Shown: positions 13,301 through 25,300 of the stretch, one piece after another
How the letters are laid out: each line of letters opens with the position of its first letter
Numbering within the stretch: the first letter of the stretch is position 1
Source: Cunninghamia lanceolata
Lineage: Eukaryota > Streptophyta > Pinopsida > Cupressales > Cupressaceae
Direction: 5' to 3'
NCBI GenBank assembly: GCA_027924645.1
Contig: BSBN01000241.1
Coordinates: forward strand, 12,114,001 to 12,178,000
DNA: 64,000 nucleotides
Notes under the pieces: model-generated
Databases searched by the model: none
What the model saw: only the letters and a program-made list of their open reading frames with translations
Told to the model about the DNA's origin: nothing
Translations under genes and position numbers: made by a program

Positions 13301-16300
13301 ACTTGTGCTCATCATGTCCTGGTCTTTTACAGTAAGAACACTTGACCTTCTTCTTAGGTTGTTCACCTTTTGATGAAGAGGTCTGATTAGCTGCATTTGG
13401 AGCAGCAGGTTTCTAATCTTTCTTCTTCTCTCCTTGGTGATTTTGTTTCTTTTCCTGTTTGCTAGACTCCTATTCTTTTGTGCCTTGATTTGCAGTCAAG
13501 GCATGTGACTTCGAGGGTTTAATTGTACCCATGTGAACCAGTTTATCTTGCTCTTGGGTGAGTTCTGCATCAAACTCATCTAGAGAAGGCATTTTATAGT
13601 TCGTACCTAGGGCACTTTTGTGGCATAAAAGGTAGAAACAAAGATTGAATAGTTCGGACCAAGTTTAGAAAGAATGCTTAAGATCAGTTGTTTGTCTTCT
13701 TTTTCTATTCCACACTATTTCAACTGCAATTTGATGGCTTTCAACTTTGTGAAGAAGTCTTGTATGGTGTCAAAATTGCTCGGACTCAACCTTATGAGTT
13801 CATTCTCCAATTGATGACCCCTTAATTCATCCTGCTTACCAAAGAGTTTTTCCAATGTGGTACACATATCATTTGGTGTAGTGGCAGATCCAATGTAAAA
13901 AAGGTCAGGAGAGACCGACATACACAAAGTACCAAAGGCTTCATCACATTTATTAAACCATTTTGTCTTTTCTGCAGCATCTTGAGGTTCTATCTCAAGT
14001 CCCATTGTAACTCGATGATATCCATGTCTTTTGAGATATATTATCATCTTGGATTTCCATTCAAAATAGTTATATGGTGTTAAAATAGGAACTGTAGATG
14101 CATCCATGAGTGCAAAAAAGTAAACTGAAATGTAGAAAGAGAAGTGCGAAAAAGAGACACACGAGACACCCCCCCCCCCCCCCCCCCTTTTCACTAGTTT
14201 CTGAAATGACCCCCCCCAGAAATTACAATGTTGGCACTTTATAATTAGTGCGATTTACAATGCAAATCTTCAGATTTTCAGACTCTTATAGGGCCCAAAA
14301 TGGCCAAAACACTGAAACTACAGTCCAAGGACAATATGAGATCAAATTGAGAGCTTTGATATAGAGTACATGGAAAAATATGAACTCTAGAAGAAACGGC
14401 ACCAAAAACGGAGTCCGTTTACACAAGTTATGGCTCCCAGAAGGTCTCAAAAATGAGAATTGTGCAGCAAATTCTGGAAGAATCTTCAATTCATGGGAAT
14501 CTAGAGCATCAAATCAGAAAATCAACTTCACCACAACGTAGAGCATGAAATTCTACCCAAAATAAAAAAAAATTGCATCAAAAAAGGAGTTCGTATGCTC
14601 AAGTTACAACCATTTGAAGTTGGACTGCCAGATCAAAAATGCAAATGGAGAGGGGTCTACCTGCTGACGGTCATTTAGACATCAAATTTAAGCCTGCGAG
14701 CTCTGCGATGACCGTTTGAACGTCAAAATTAACACAGTGGAATTGACGGGCAAATGACCGTCAAATTTAACATAGTGATTTTGACGAGCAGGTGAATGTT
14801 AAATTCAATAGTGTTCAGTGACAGCTGTTTGACCGTCAAATTTAAGACAAAAAAATTCTGCAGAGCTGAACAGTATGGAATCCGTACAACTCGAGGGTGA
14901 AAAAAATTTGGCTCAGAAAATTCATGACTCCGATTTTAACGATTTTATAGTCAATCTTTAGGTTTTCGGGCCTTTTGAGAGCGATGGCGAGGTCCATTTG
15001 GGCCGAAAATGCACTGATTTATCAGCTACCTTCAGGAACCCCTAAAAAAACCTCTGGTGCAACTAGGTCCTCCAATCTCGGATTTTGGTGAAACAAAAGC
15101 CAATATTGACTTTTCCGAGCCTTCTGGATGCTATGGAGAAGCTGAAAATGCCTCCAGGATTACCAAAAGAGCTGCAATCATCCAGATCTCACAAGAACAC
15201 AAATATGCATACCAAAATATTATAGATGCTTATTTTCCATCAAACTGTTCTGATTCTCCAGATCATTCGAGGATGCAAGAGAAGAGCATACTGAGTTTTT
15301 GAGAAAATATCAGCAATCTAATAGTCTCAAATCTCTCAAATATCAAGATTTCAAAAAATGAACTAACCCAAACAAACAGGCTTTGATACCATGTTAGATT
15401 TTGCGAGAAGCGAGAACCGAGCCAGGATCTGATGTCGGTCGTAGATCACATACACTCCAATCGACAAATGATCGAAGATCAGAATAGCGGAATGGAGAGA
15501 GAATCTGAAAAGAGAGAAAAATAGAGACAAAGCAAGAGAATTTGAGAATACTCTCGATACTCTCAGAGAGCTTTCACCTGAATTGGTATTGAACTAGTGT
15601 TCAACTGGCTACCGTGAGAGGAGAGTGCTGTATATATAGCAAAAATAGGGCATATACATCCAAAAGGTGCATTAACTCCTGCTACCCATAAAAGGTGTGA
15701 GGTTTTACCTACTTGGTAAATGACAAAACATGTGGCATAACCTCCTCAAGTGAAGACGGAAAGGAGGTGGCACATAAAGCCAAAAGAGTGTGAGAACTCT
15801 AACTACCCCATAACATACTCAGGTAAAGACAGAATAGTGGTTATGAGAGGTGGCACAAAAAGCCAAAAGAAAGTGTGTAACTCAACTACCCATGTGTGGG
15901 AGAGAGTTACACATGTAGCTGATGTATTTTGCCACGTGTCCTCATATTAACCACATATAATAAACCTAAGCAAGCTTAATAATGTGTAGGAAAAAGAAAT
16001 ATCCGTAGGGAAAATAAAAAACCTACACTAACAGAATGCACCTAAGCATCAGGGTCAAATTCAAGATATTTCATAATTGTGCACTTGGGAAGCCATGGCA
16101 CACCTCATCAAAGAACAATCTAAGTTGAACTTTGAAGACTTTTACAGTGCATAGGTGCACCTAGGAGATAAACATGCGCCTATTCAAGGAGGAAACAAAG
16201 TACAAAGGTGCATTTGACAGGGAGTAGCATGCACTTGAAGGAAGAAATCTAATTTTGGGTTTAAAATGCAAAATGGTATTTAAGTGCACGCCTAGAGATG

Positions 16301-19300
16301 GACACATGCCTATACAAAGGAAATATAAAGGCACGTGTGGAAGAGTTAGGGTGCACTTGGTAATGATTCAAAGTTAACTCAATGTACATGTACATGCCTC
16401 AGGGAAAGCACTCGCCTCAAGACTAGGTATAAAATTCCAATTTTTTAAAAGTTAATGCATAGGCGCGTGCCTCAACAGTAGCACGTGCCACAATGAATGC
16501 TAACAAATCTTAAATTTTTTAATGATAGTGTACAAGGACATGTCAAGGAACAAAGACGTGCTTGTACAAAGTAGTCAATTTTCAAATCTGTGAGGAAATG
16601 CAAGCGTGATCCTAGAAGGCAGTTTATTTTTTGTTTGATTCATGGTGACGTCCAACTCAATGTTTAGGTGCACGTGGGAGAATCTAGACACGCTTATACA
16701 ATGCATGGATAGTTCACAGGTACATGAGGCCAGTGCACAAACGTGCCTTAGTTAGAGAAGCAAATTCACACTTTAGGAGGCCAGTGCATAGGCAGATGTG
16801 GGAAAATATGGACACATCTATCTTAAGGAAATTAGTGCGAGTCATGATCACTTTCCATTGTATAGGTGTGTCCCTGTAATGACCCCAATCAGAAACATGC
16901 AATATGTTGTTATATTTTTTTTTTCTAGTTTTATGAAACAAAATCAATCCAAACTGCAAGTACACAAACTGATTACAATTTTTCAAACCCTTATTTTTCT
17001 TATGTCATCAAACCATAAACTCTAGGTGGATAAAATGCTCAATTCCAGCAATATAAAACCCTAAAAAATTTATTCTATTTTATTGCAAATGCTGATTAAA
17101 AAGTAAAGAGATGATAAACAACAACAAAATTTGTTTATAGATTTTTTCACTCATAGTTGTTGTACAGCTTGGGACAGAGGCATGGATTGCTGCAAAAATG
17201 TCAAATAATGCTAGAAACCCCTGTTCTCTACGAGAAACTGCCACAAATAATATTTTATGAATTTTCTTGAAATCCTAGATGGTACAATGACTAGCTGAAG
17301 ATGTATGGCTGATTGTTGAAGTCTGATCTGCCCTTGAAACCCTTGCAAAATTGTCAAAGTATGTTGGTAAAAATCAGATTTGTCTTGGAAACATTGGCAA
17401 CATGTCAAAATATGATTTATTCTCTATTTTGTTGATGAATGATGACTGAAATGATGCAAACAGTAGCTGGTATGATCGATCTAATATCCAAAATGACTGT
17501 ATTTCGCCCTCCCAATGTGGCAAATATATAAATCCTCAAATATGCTTGGGCGATGAAATGATGATATTTGTTTGCAAAAAACACCGTAGTGGCACTATTA
17601 GCAACACTAGAAAACTGAAAATATTTCCAAGTCTTCCACAAATCAGCACAATTGTGATTCCCGGATGGAATTACCTAGGATTGGAAACAAGGGTTTTCGT
17701 CCTTGGATGCCCTAGATTGAATAACTTGCTCAAATATGAAAATTGGATGCAAAAAGTATAATTTGAAGCAAAGTTTGCAAACTCGGACTCGCCGCGGCCT
17801 CGGCAGCCCAAAATTGGACTCGGACTCGGGACTCGGCACGGACTCGGGACAAAAACTCGGCTAGGACTCGGCAAAGAAAAAACTGTAGTTTTTTAAAAAA
17901 ATAAAAGAAATTAATGCATTTAGAGAACATAAGAGCCTATTTTGATTATCAATTTGTCATAATTCAAAGATTACACGTCATATGATCATCAAACACTCAA
18001 TAATTGAAATTTCATCATAGTTTCAAACTTTCAAAATGTATAACAGCATCATAAATGTTTACATATAATCATATGTCAAAATGAGGAAAACATTAACAAC
18101 CAAATATAATCTATAACATCCTCCTCTTTCCCCTCCTAATGAAAGTCAATTTTGAAGGCCTAGAACTAGTAGGTGCTGCTACAGTATCCAAATGAGGAGA
18201 TTGAGGACTAGGAGAGGTTTCTTCAAAAGTGTCTCCGTCTGCCATTGCTTCCAATGCTACTGCTTCTTCTTCTTCTACTGTTGCTCTCTCCATTTTAGCA
18301 AGATCCTCATCAGTAAGGAAGTCATCAGCATCATCATTTTGTTCATCAATAGTCCATTCACCATATGGATCAATATCATCCAAGTCGATGGACTCATGTG
18401 AAACACCCTCCACCTTTCTAGTTTGAAGGCGAAGGTTGTACCGAACAAAAACCAAATCATTCAGGCGCTACTGGGTCAACCTGTTTCTCTTCTTTGTGTG
18501 AATGTTCTCAAATAAACTCCAATTACGTTCACACCCAGAAGCACTACATGGCTGCGACAAGACACAGATGGCTAGCTTTTGAAGATTTGGCACGCTAGCA
18601 CCATAGTTCTCCCACCATAAATCTACAAAAACACATTTAAAAAATATAAGTATTAAGAAATTAAGAATAAAGTAAAAAAAGTAAGAATCAAGTTTCTAAT
18701 TTCATCTTGTAGTATACTACTGAACAAATTTTCTTTTACCTGGTTGCTGTTTTCCTCTCATTTCAATTGCTTGTTGTGAGGAAAAGAGTCTCCCCTTTAC
18801 ACCCTTGTAGACCTTGAATAGATAAAATTTAAAAATAAAGTTAAATCAAATATAGAAAATTCATAGATAGTCAACAATGAACATTGCAAATTCATAAATA
18901 AGATGTAACAAATCTCACCTCCAACTCATCAAGCACCTTGTCTCTCATCTTAGGATCAGGCACCATCCTATCAATGCATTCGACAACACCTGCCATGACC
19001 TCATCAGCCTTAAATGTGTCCGAGAAGTAAAACTTCGGGTTCAAGAAGTAGGGAAAGGCATGTATCGGCTGGTGGAGTTGGTTTGTCCATCTCCTATCAA
19101 TCATGCACCAAATGATTTCATATTTTCGTTTGTTTCCGCCATAATAATGTGAAATGGCCTCTTTGGCCCTATCCATGGCCTCATATATGAAACCCATCGG
19201 CATGCCCTCTCCATCCACCATACGAAGAACCCTAACCAAGGGTTCTGTCACCTAAAAAAATCAAAACAAAATTAACCCCTAAAAAAACAGCAAATAGAAT

Positions 19301-22300
19301 ATCATGTATAATTTATAAAATTTATTTGTGTGTTTGTTACTTACCCCGATCAACTCCTTTGCATTTTTGATGAATGTCTGATAAAAAACTATGTTTACAA
19401 TCTTCTTCCCTTCAGGTTTAGCGGCAAATGGGGACTGCTTCCATTCATCGGACACAAACATCTGCATGAGATGAGCATTGGCACTAAGAATGCTTTGCAA
19501 TGTGAGGAAGTGGCTAGCAAATTGTGTCACTCTTGGTCGCACAAGGTCCTTGCCATTTGTGAATCTCCTCATCAAGGAAAGCACCCAAGTGTGGTTGTAG
19601 ATAAATTTTGTAACATTTTTGGCATCTTCAACCACACTTTTGACCCATCCAATCTTGCCAATGTCCTCTAGCAACAAGTCCAAGCAATGTGCAACATAAG
19701 GAGACCATGGAATTGTGGGACGCCTCTCCATAAGTAGTCTACTTGCAGCTACATATGCAGCTGCGTTGTCCGTGATAATTTGGACAACATTATCAACCCC
19801 AACCTCCTGGATCACCCCATCTAATAAATTGCATAAAGTCTCAGCATTTTTGATTTCATTGGAGGCATCTATTGACTTTAGGAACACCAATTCACCATTA
19901 GAGGCCACCAAAAAGTTAAGTAGAGTCCTATTTCGTCCATCTGTCCACCCATCAGATAAAATGCTGCAGCTTTTTTTTCGCGAAAATTTCTTTTGCTCAT
20001 CAACCACAACATGTGTATTCTTTACGGCTTCCTCCAGCAATGGCCCACTCAAATCTCTGGTTGTTGGGATCTTAAACCCCTTACCTGCAACTGTAAGGGC
20101 ATTCACCAAACCTTCCCAATATGGGTTGTTCGCCACATTGAAAGGTAAATTATTGTAGTACCAAAAGTTTGCTGCTGCCATCCTAGCTTCATGATGCTTT
20201 TCCTTATTCCAACCGGTACCTTCAAGTGAAGGTTGTGCTCCTGGAACATTGAGTGGAATAAAGAAATTTGGTCTTGATGGACCCCGGCTAGCACCAGTAG
20301 TAGTAGAGAAAGAACCCTTAGGACTCTCACCAAAAGATGAATGTGGCTGACGGATACTTGGGGTAGAAGTGGATCCACTCATCGCTGCTACTAGTGCATC
20401 TTTTGTTTTTTGTCTTTCATCTTTTTTCATCTCATAGTCAGCAAGAAGGGCCTTCATCTCTCTAATCAACTCAGGAGTCGCCCTAGGGCATGCATCCACA
20501 CCTTGCCCAGGTATTCTTGCAAGGTGGTATTTTAATCTGTTTACTGTTGTGACGTTTTCACACATCGCCCCATTGCAGATGGGGACCCCCTTTTTTTGGG
20601 ACTAGTTCCATTTTTGCTTTGATCTTACAGTTTCTTGCCTGAATCCATGAAGTTGATGAGAAGTTTCAACATGCTTGGCTCACGAGGAATTTGAAGAAGG
20701 CTTGAAATGGTGAAGAAAAGAGTGATTTTCCCGAGGATGAATGAAACCCTAATTATCATTCCTTGATCAAATCTGGCCAATCCATGGTAGAAGTCTATCA
20801 TTCCATAGGAAATGTCCAAGTCCTTCACCCTCAGCATAAGGCTCCGTGATGAATAAGGAATCCTATTCCAAGACTTCAGTCCGGAAGTTCCTGTCTAGGA
20901 ATCCTATCCAGGAATCCTATTCCAAAGTTCCTGTCTGGATTCTTGTCCCGAAGTTCCAATCCAGGGTCCTGAATTCAACAAGGCTTGTCATTTCCATGTC
21001 AAAATCCATCTTTCCACCTTAGAACCCTCTCCATTCCTGGCATGGAACTCAATTCTAATCTTGTTCCAAGACTCCATGTCCCACTCAAGAAGTCATTCCT
21101 GGACTCGAGGAGTCCAGCCCGGACGTCTAGTCCGGAGTCTTGTTCGGAAGTGCCTATCCCGGAGTCTTGTTCAAGGAATTCCTGCCCGGAATCTTGTTCT
21201 AAGGTTTTATCCATATTCTTATCTCGACTAGACCCAAAATTCAACAAGAACTGTCACTCCTTGGAATGATCATCCTTCAGCCATGGAACTCAGTTCCCGG
21301 CCCGACAACTCCAGTCTGGAAGTTCAATCCAGGGGGTATCCTTCGAATCCCAATTCGACACTCAACCTCATTTCACAAACCCGGAAGATTCTCAAATCAA
21401 TAGGATTCTTCAGGAACTTAGGGCAATTTAAAAAAAAAATCAGTATTCAAGAGTATCCCTCCGCAAAGCTGGAAATGCAACAAGAACATTCCTGGTCACA
21501 TATTCCAGTACCTACTGGAATATGCACCCAGGGAGGAAATTTATCCTTGGTTGCATAATCCAGCAGGTACTGGATTATGCGCCCAGGACAATTTTTTGTC
21601 CAGGTCGCAAAATCCAGTACCTATTGGATTTTGCGCCCTAGGACAAGAAGTGTCCAGTTCAGCCTCCTGACCTGTCCAATCAATCCTGGCTTGAAAATTC
21701 TTCCTTTGACTCCTCTGTGCATGCCTGAATCTTGGAATTCATAGTCACGATGAAACAAACGAACATCCATCCTTCAGTCGTGGAGATAACAGATTCTGGA
21801 GGATGGAAGAAATGAAAGATGGAACAAACGAAGTTCGCATCTTGCTTTGGAAATAATAGATTCCGCGAGGATGGAAGAAACGAAGGATGGAACAAACGAA
21901 CTTCGTGTCTCGCCAGCAGGTTCCTGGAGGATGGAAGGAACGAAGGATGGAACAAACGAATTTCGTGTCTCGCCATAGAAAGCAGATTCCCGGAGGATGG
22001 AAGGAACGAAGGATGGAACAAACGAAGTTCGCATCTCGCTTTGGAAATAATAGATTCCGCGAGGATGGAAGGAACGAAGGATGGAACAAACGAACTTCGT
22101 GTCTCGCCATCGAAAGGAGATTCCCGGAGGATGGAAGAAACGAGGATGGAAGAAACGAACTCCGTATTTCTAATCTCATATTGACAACTGAACCTCCGTG
22201 GAATAGCTAAGAGAATGAACCTGCTACAAAACTGGAATCCCACTCCAAAACTGAAGAAAATGCAAGTCCTTGACTTAAAATCCCTGAAACTGAATTCCAA

Positions 22301-25300
22301 GGTCAAGTGGCGCAAATTCCAGTACCGTCAGGATTGTGCGCTCCAAGACAAATTTTGTCCTGGGCGTAAAATCCCTGACCTTCAGGATTGTGCACTCCAG
22401 GACAAATTTTGTCCTGGGCGCAAAATTCCTGACCTTCAGGATTGTGCGCTCCAGGAGATTCCTGACCCAGTCTGGGATATGGGACCTGCATAATGAAATT
22501 CCGGAATCCAGTCTACAAGTTCCTACATAGGAGAATTCCTAGCCTGTTATAAGTCTCACCTTGGAATCCGGAATCCCTAAAAGAGATTGAAGGTACTTCT
22601 GGTGTTAAATGATGGAGTCTCTGATCCCAGTATAAGAAAATCTATCCCTGCCAAAACAGAGTGATGAAACCCTTAGCAAATATCTTGGAAACTGAACATA
22701 AAAAAAAAAAAAAAAGCGCAAAATCCAGGACCAACAGGAATCTGCGCCTGGGAAGTTTTCTTGTCTTGGTCGCATAATCCTGTTTCGGGTGGATTCTGCG
22801 ACCTAGACTGAAGGATTTCAGTACCTTCAGGAAATTGTGCTCCAAGAAATCCAGTCCACTCTGAAATACGCGACATGAAAAGATTCCTGTTCAAAGTGCA
22901 AAATTACAACCTTCCATTTGAGTAAGATTCCATAGGAGAAAATGTTCCAAGACTTAGCTGGATTTTAACAAAAAGTTCAAGGATCATTCTAAGGAAGAAA
23001 ATCCAAAACCTTAGGAAATCCCCGACGTCGCAAAATCCTAGACCTCAGGAATTCCCCGACATTGCAAAATCCTCGACATTCATAAATCCCCGACCACCGA
23101 CATGGGAGAAAGGGACAAAAAACTAAGTCGGCCAGTGATAAAGTTGGGTGGCTAAATTTCTTTTCCTCTAACCCAGGTCAGCGAAGTGGCAAAGAAGGAC
23201 AACTTACCTATAAAAGGGGCAGTACCCAAGTCATTTCTAATCATTCCAATTCAAATCCAAAGCAGAAAACTACATTCTAGGAGCAGAAATTCATTCCAAG
23301 GACAGATTTCATCAAGAGAAGGACAGCTTTGTCCAAGGAGGATTCCTGATTTTAGTATTTCCAAGGGCAAATTCTTCATTAGGGCAGAAATTTCTGTAGG
23401 TTTAAAGCAGATTTCTGAACTTTCCAAGAGCAGAAATTCATTCTTCAAGGGCAGAAATTCATCCTCGAGTACAAGTGGAATTCCAGGATGAGCAGGAATC
23501 CCCGACTCCATGGAATCCCCGACCACCTGGAAATTGCTCCCTGACTTGGAATTTCCTGCTGTCCATGTTTGGTAACCCTGGAATGAAGGAAAAGTCAGTC
23601 GAATATGAAGAATGCCGAAGAATGAGGGAAATCCTTTGTTTGTTCAGGAATTTATAAGTGAAATTGATCAAAACTTGCAAAATCATTCATGTTTCATTTC
23701 ATATTGCATTGCATTTATGGATTTTGTGCATCATGACTATTCGAGGTTTCCCTTGTTTTGCAGGAATCCAAGACGAGGATAAGTTCCATGAGGAGGATGA
23801 ACAAAGATGATCCGGGGCAAGCAGGATGGATGCAGAGAGTTCAAGCGCCGAAAATGATGACCATTTCAAGGATCCAGGAGTTCTGACAATAAGAAGACTA
23901 CACATGCATACCGAGGGAAGGGAAGGCAACATCAAAGATTCTAGTTCAGCGACAGGGAGACTTCGCACAAAGGGATAAGGAAGATCAAGATGTCCTTCCA
24001 AAGATTTCAAATGACACAGAGAATGCCTGCATCAAGGATGGCGGAATGGGAGAAATCACTCCAAGTCTAGTATCAGGGATTCCAGTTCTGGACAAGAGGA
24101 TCAATCCTTGGAAAACCAAGAGGATACACTTCAAGTTCACATCCATCAGGAAGAACGGGAATCCACGCCAAGGATGAGGAATTCCAACCCAGGAATCCAG
24201 GACAGGGAATCCTATTCCATGACAGGGATTTCCAACTCAGGAAGGAATTCCATTCTAGGACCCTAGGGAAAGTGCGCCCCTGCTCAAGGAAGGATTCCTC
24301 CACATGAAAATCCTGTTCACCCTGGAATCTGCGCTCATGATAAAGGACTTCAGGACATCATGGAATTTGAGACTAAAGAACACGAGGAAGTTCCAGACAG
24401 ACAGGACATTCCTATCCAGGAGTCCTAGCCAGGTGGCGACCAGGACAGCTGGAAGTTTTCCTTACACATTCTGACGACCAGGATAGGTGGCAGTCACCTA
24501 CATGTGGATTCTGACGACCCCACCTGCTTTTCTAGGGTTTATGACCCAGGGCACATGTTTCAAGGAAATATGATTTCCTTTTTGCCCTAAGATATTTTTA
24601 AGATCCTATATAAAGGCTGAGGGATGCTTCATTATAGATCTCTCTCTTTTTCTGATTTCTATCATTCTGATGCTCCTAGAGCACCCTAGTAGCTAGCTTT
24701 TATTTCTGCATTGTTCTTCCTGAGTTGAAACTCCAAAGATCAGTCAGATTGTTGTAATACAGACTTCTGAAGCAATAATATATGCATTGAAGAATGGTGT
24801 TCATATATTTCTTTAGATTTTTGGCATGGTCTTATTGATTTCTTGGAGCAAATCTGAAAGATATTGAAGTTCTCTCTTGTATTTTCGTACTTTTTTAGAT
24901 ATGATGGAAATGTTCTTGTTGAATGATTGAAGTTGATTAGTTCATACCATTTGTGATCTGTGGCTTGCAAATCATTTTGTATGGTTAGTCTGAACGTAAT
25001 CCATGCTTAACTTTGGCTGTTTCTGTATGATCAGTTCCATGTTCCATGACAGGACAGTGTGAAAACCTCTACCTCTACCCCAGAAGATTGCACTATCCTT
25101 GCCTAGTTGTTGTCTCATGGCGAAGCAGAGGACTGGTTCCCGTTTCATCTTCAACAGTAGTCATTTCCATTGATTAGATTCCTAAACCCTTACCTCATCT
25201 TTTGCATTTTCTTTTAGATTTTCACTAGGATTAGTTTTCTAGAAGCTTCATTGCCAAATCATCCGCCTAAACTAGAGAGTGGAACCTAGGAATTCCAAGC

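Larger units (their letters stand above)
9216..16033 (-). mobile_element. Ty1/copia LTR retrotransposon, structurally complete, coding region dead
   Basis: A 6.8-kb element lies on the - strand within the TrpRS intron. Two 641-642 bp LTRs (TGTTAG...TAACA) flank an interior with a primer site beside the 5' LTR (15380-15391), gag, protease, integrase, RT and RNase H in copia order, and a purine tract beside the 3' LTR. The 5-bp target duplication GAATG is at 9211-9215 and 16034-16038. By eye the LTRs differ at about 23 substitutions and one indel (about 3.6 percent), so the insertion is not recent. The reading frame is broken by several TAG stops and at least one frameshift near 10575, so it cannot make a full polyprotein. 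Confidence 0.95.

Noticed and set aside
19330..20158. + strand frames of 113 and 147 codons
   Set aside because: Antisense shadows of the hAT transposase exon 1.
21680..22315. Overlapping long open frames on both strands (up to 211 codons)
   Set aside because: They follow exactly the 58-69 bp minisatellite; the translations are periodic and have no family motif.
21485..22490. CRISPR-like repeat-spacer pattern
   Set aside because: Units are contiguous tandem repeats with diverged copies, in a plant nuclear context, with no cas genes.
24600..25200. LTR promoter and LTR at CCTATATAAAGGC
   Set aside because: No second copy, primer site or target duplication could be found, so no LTR was called.
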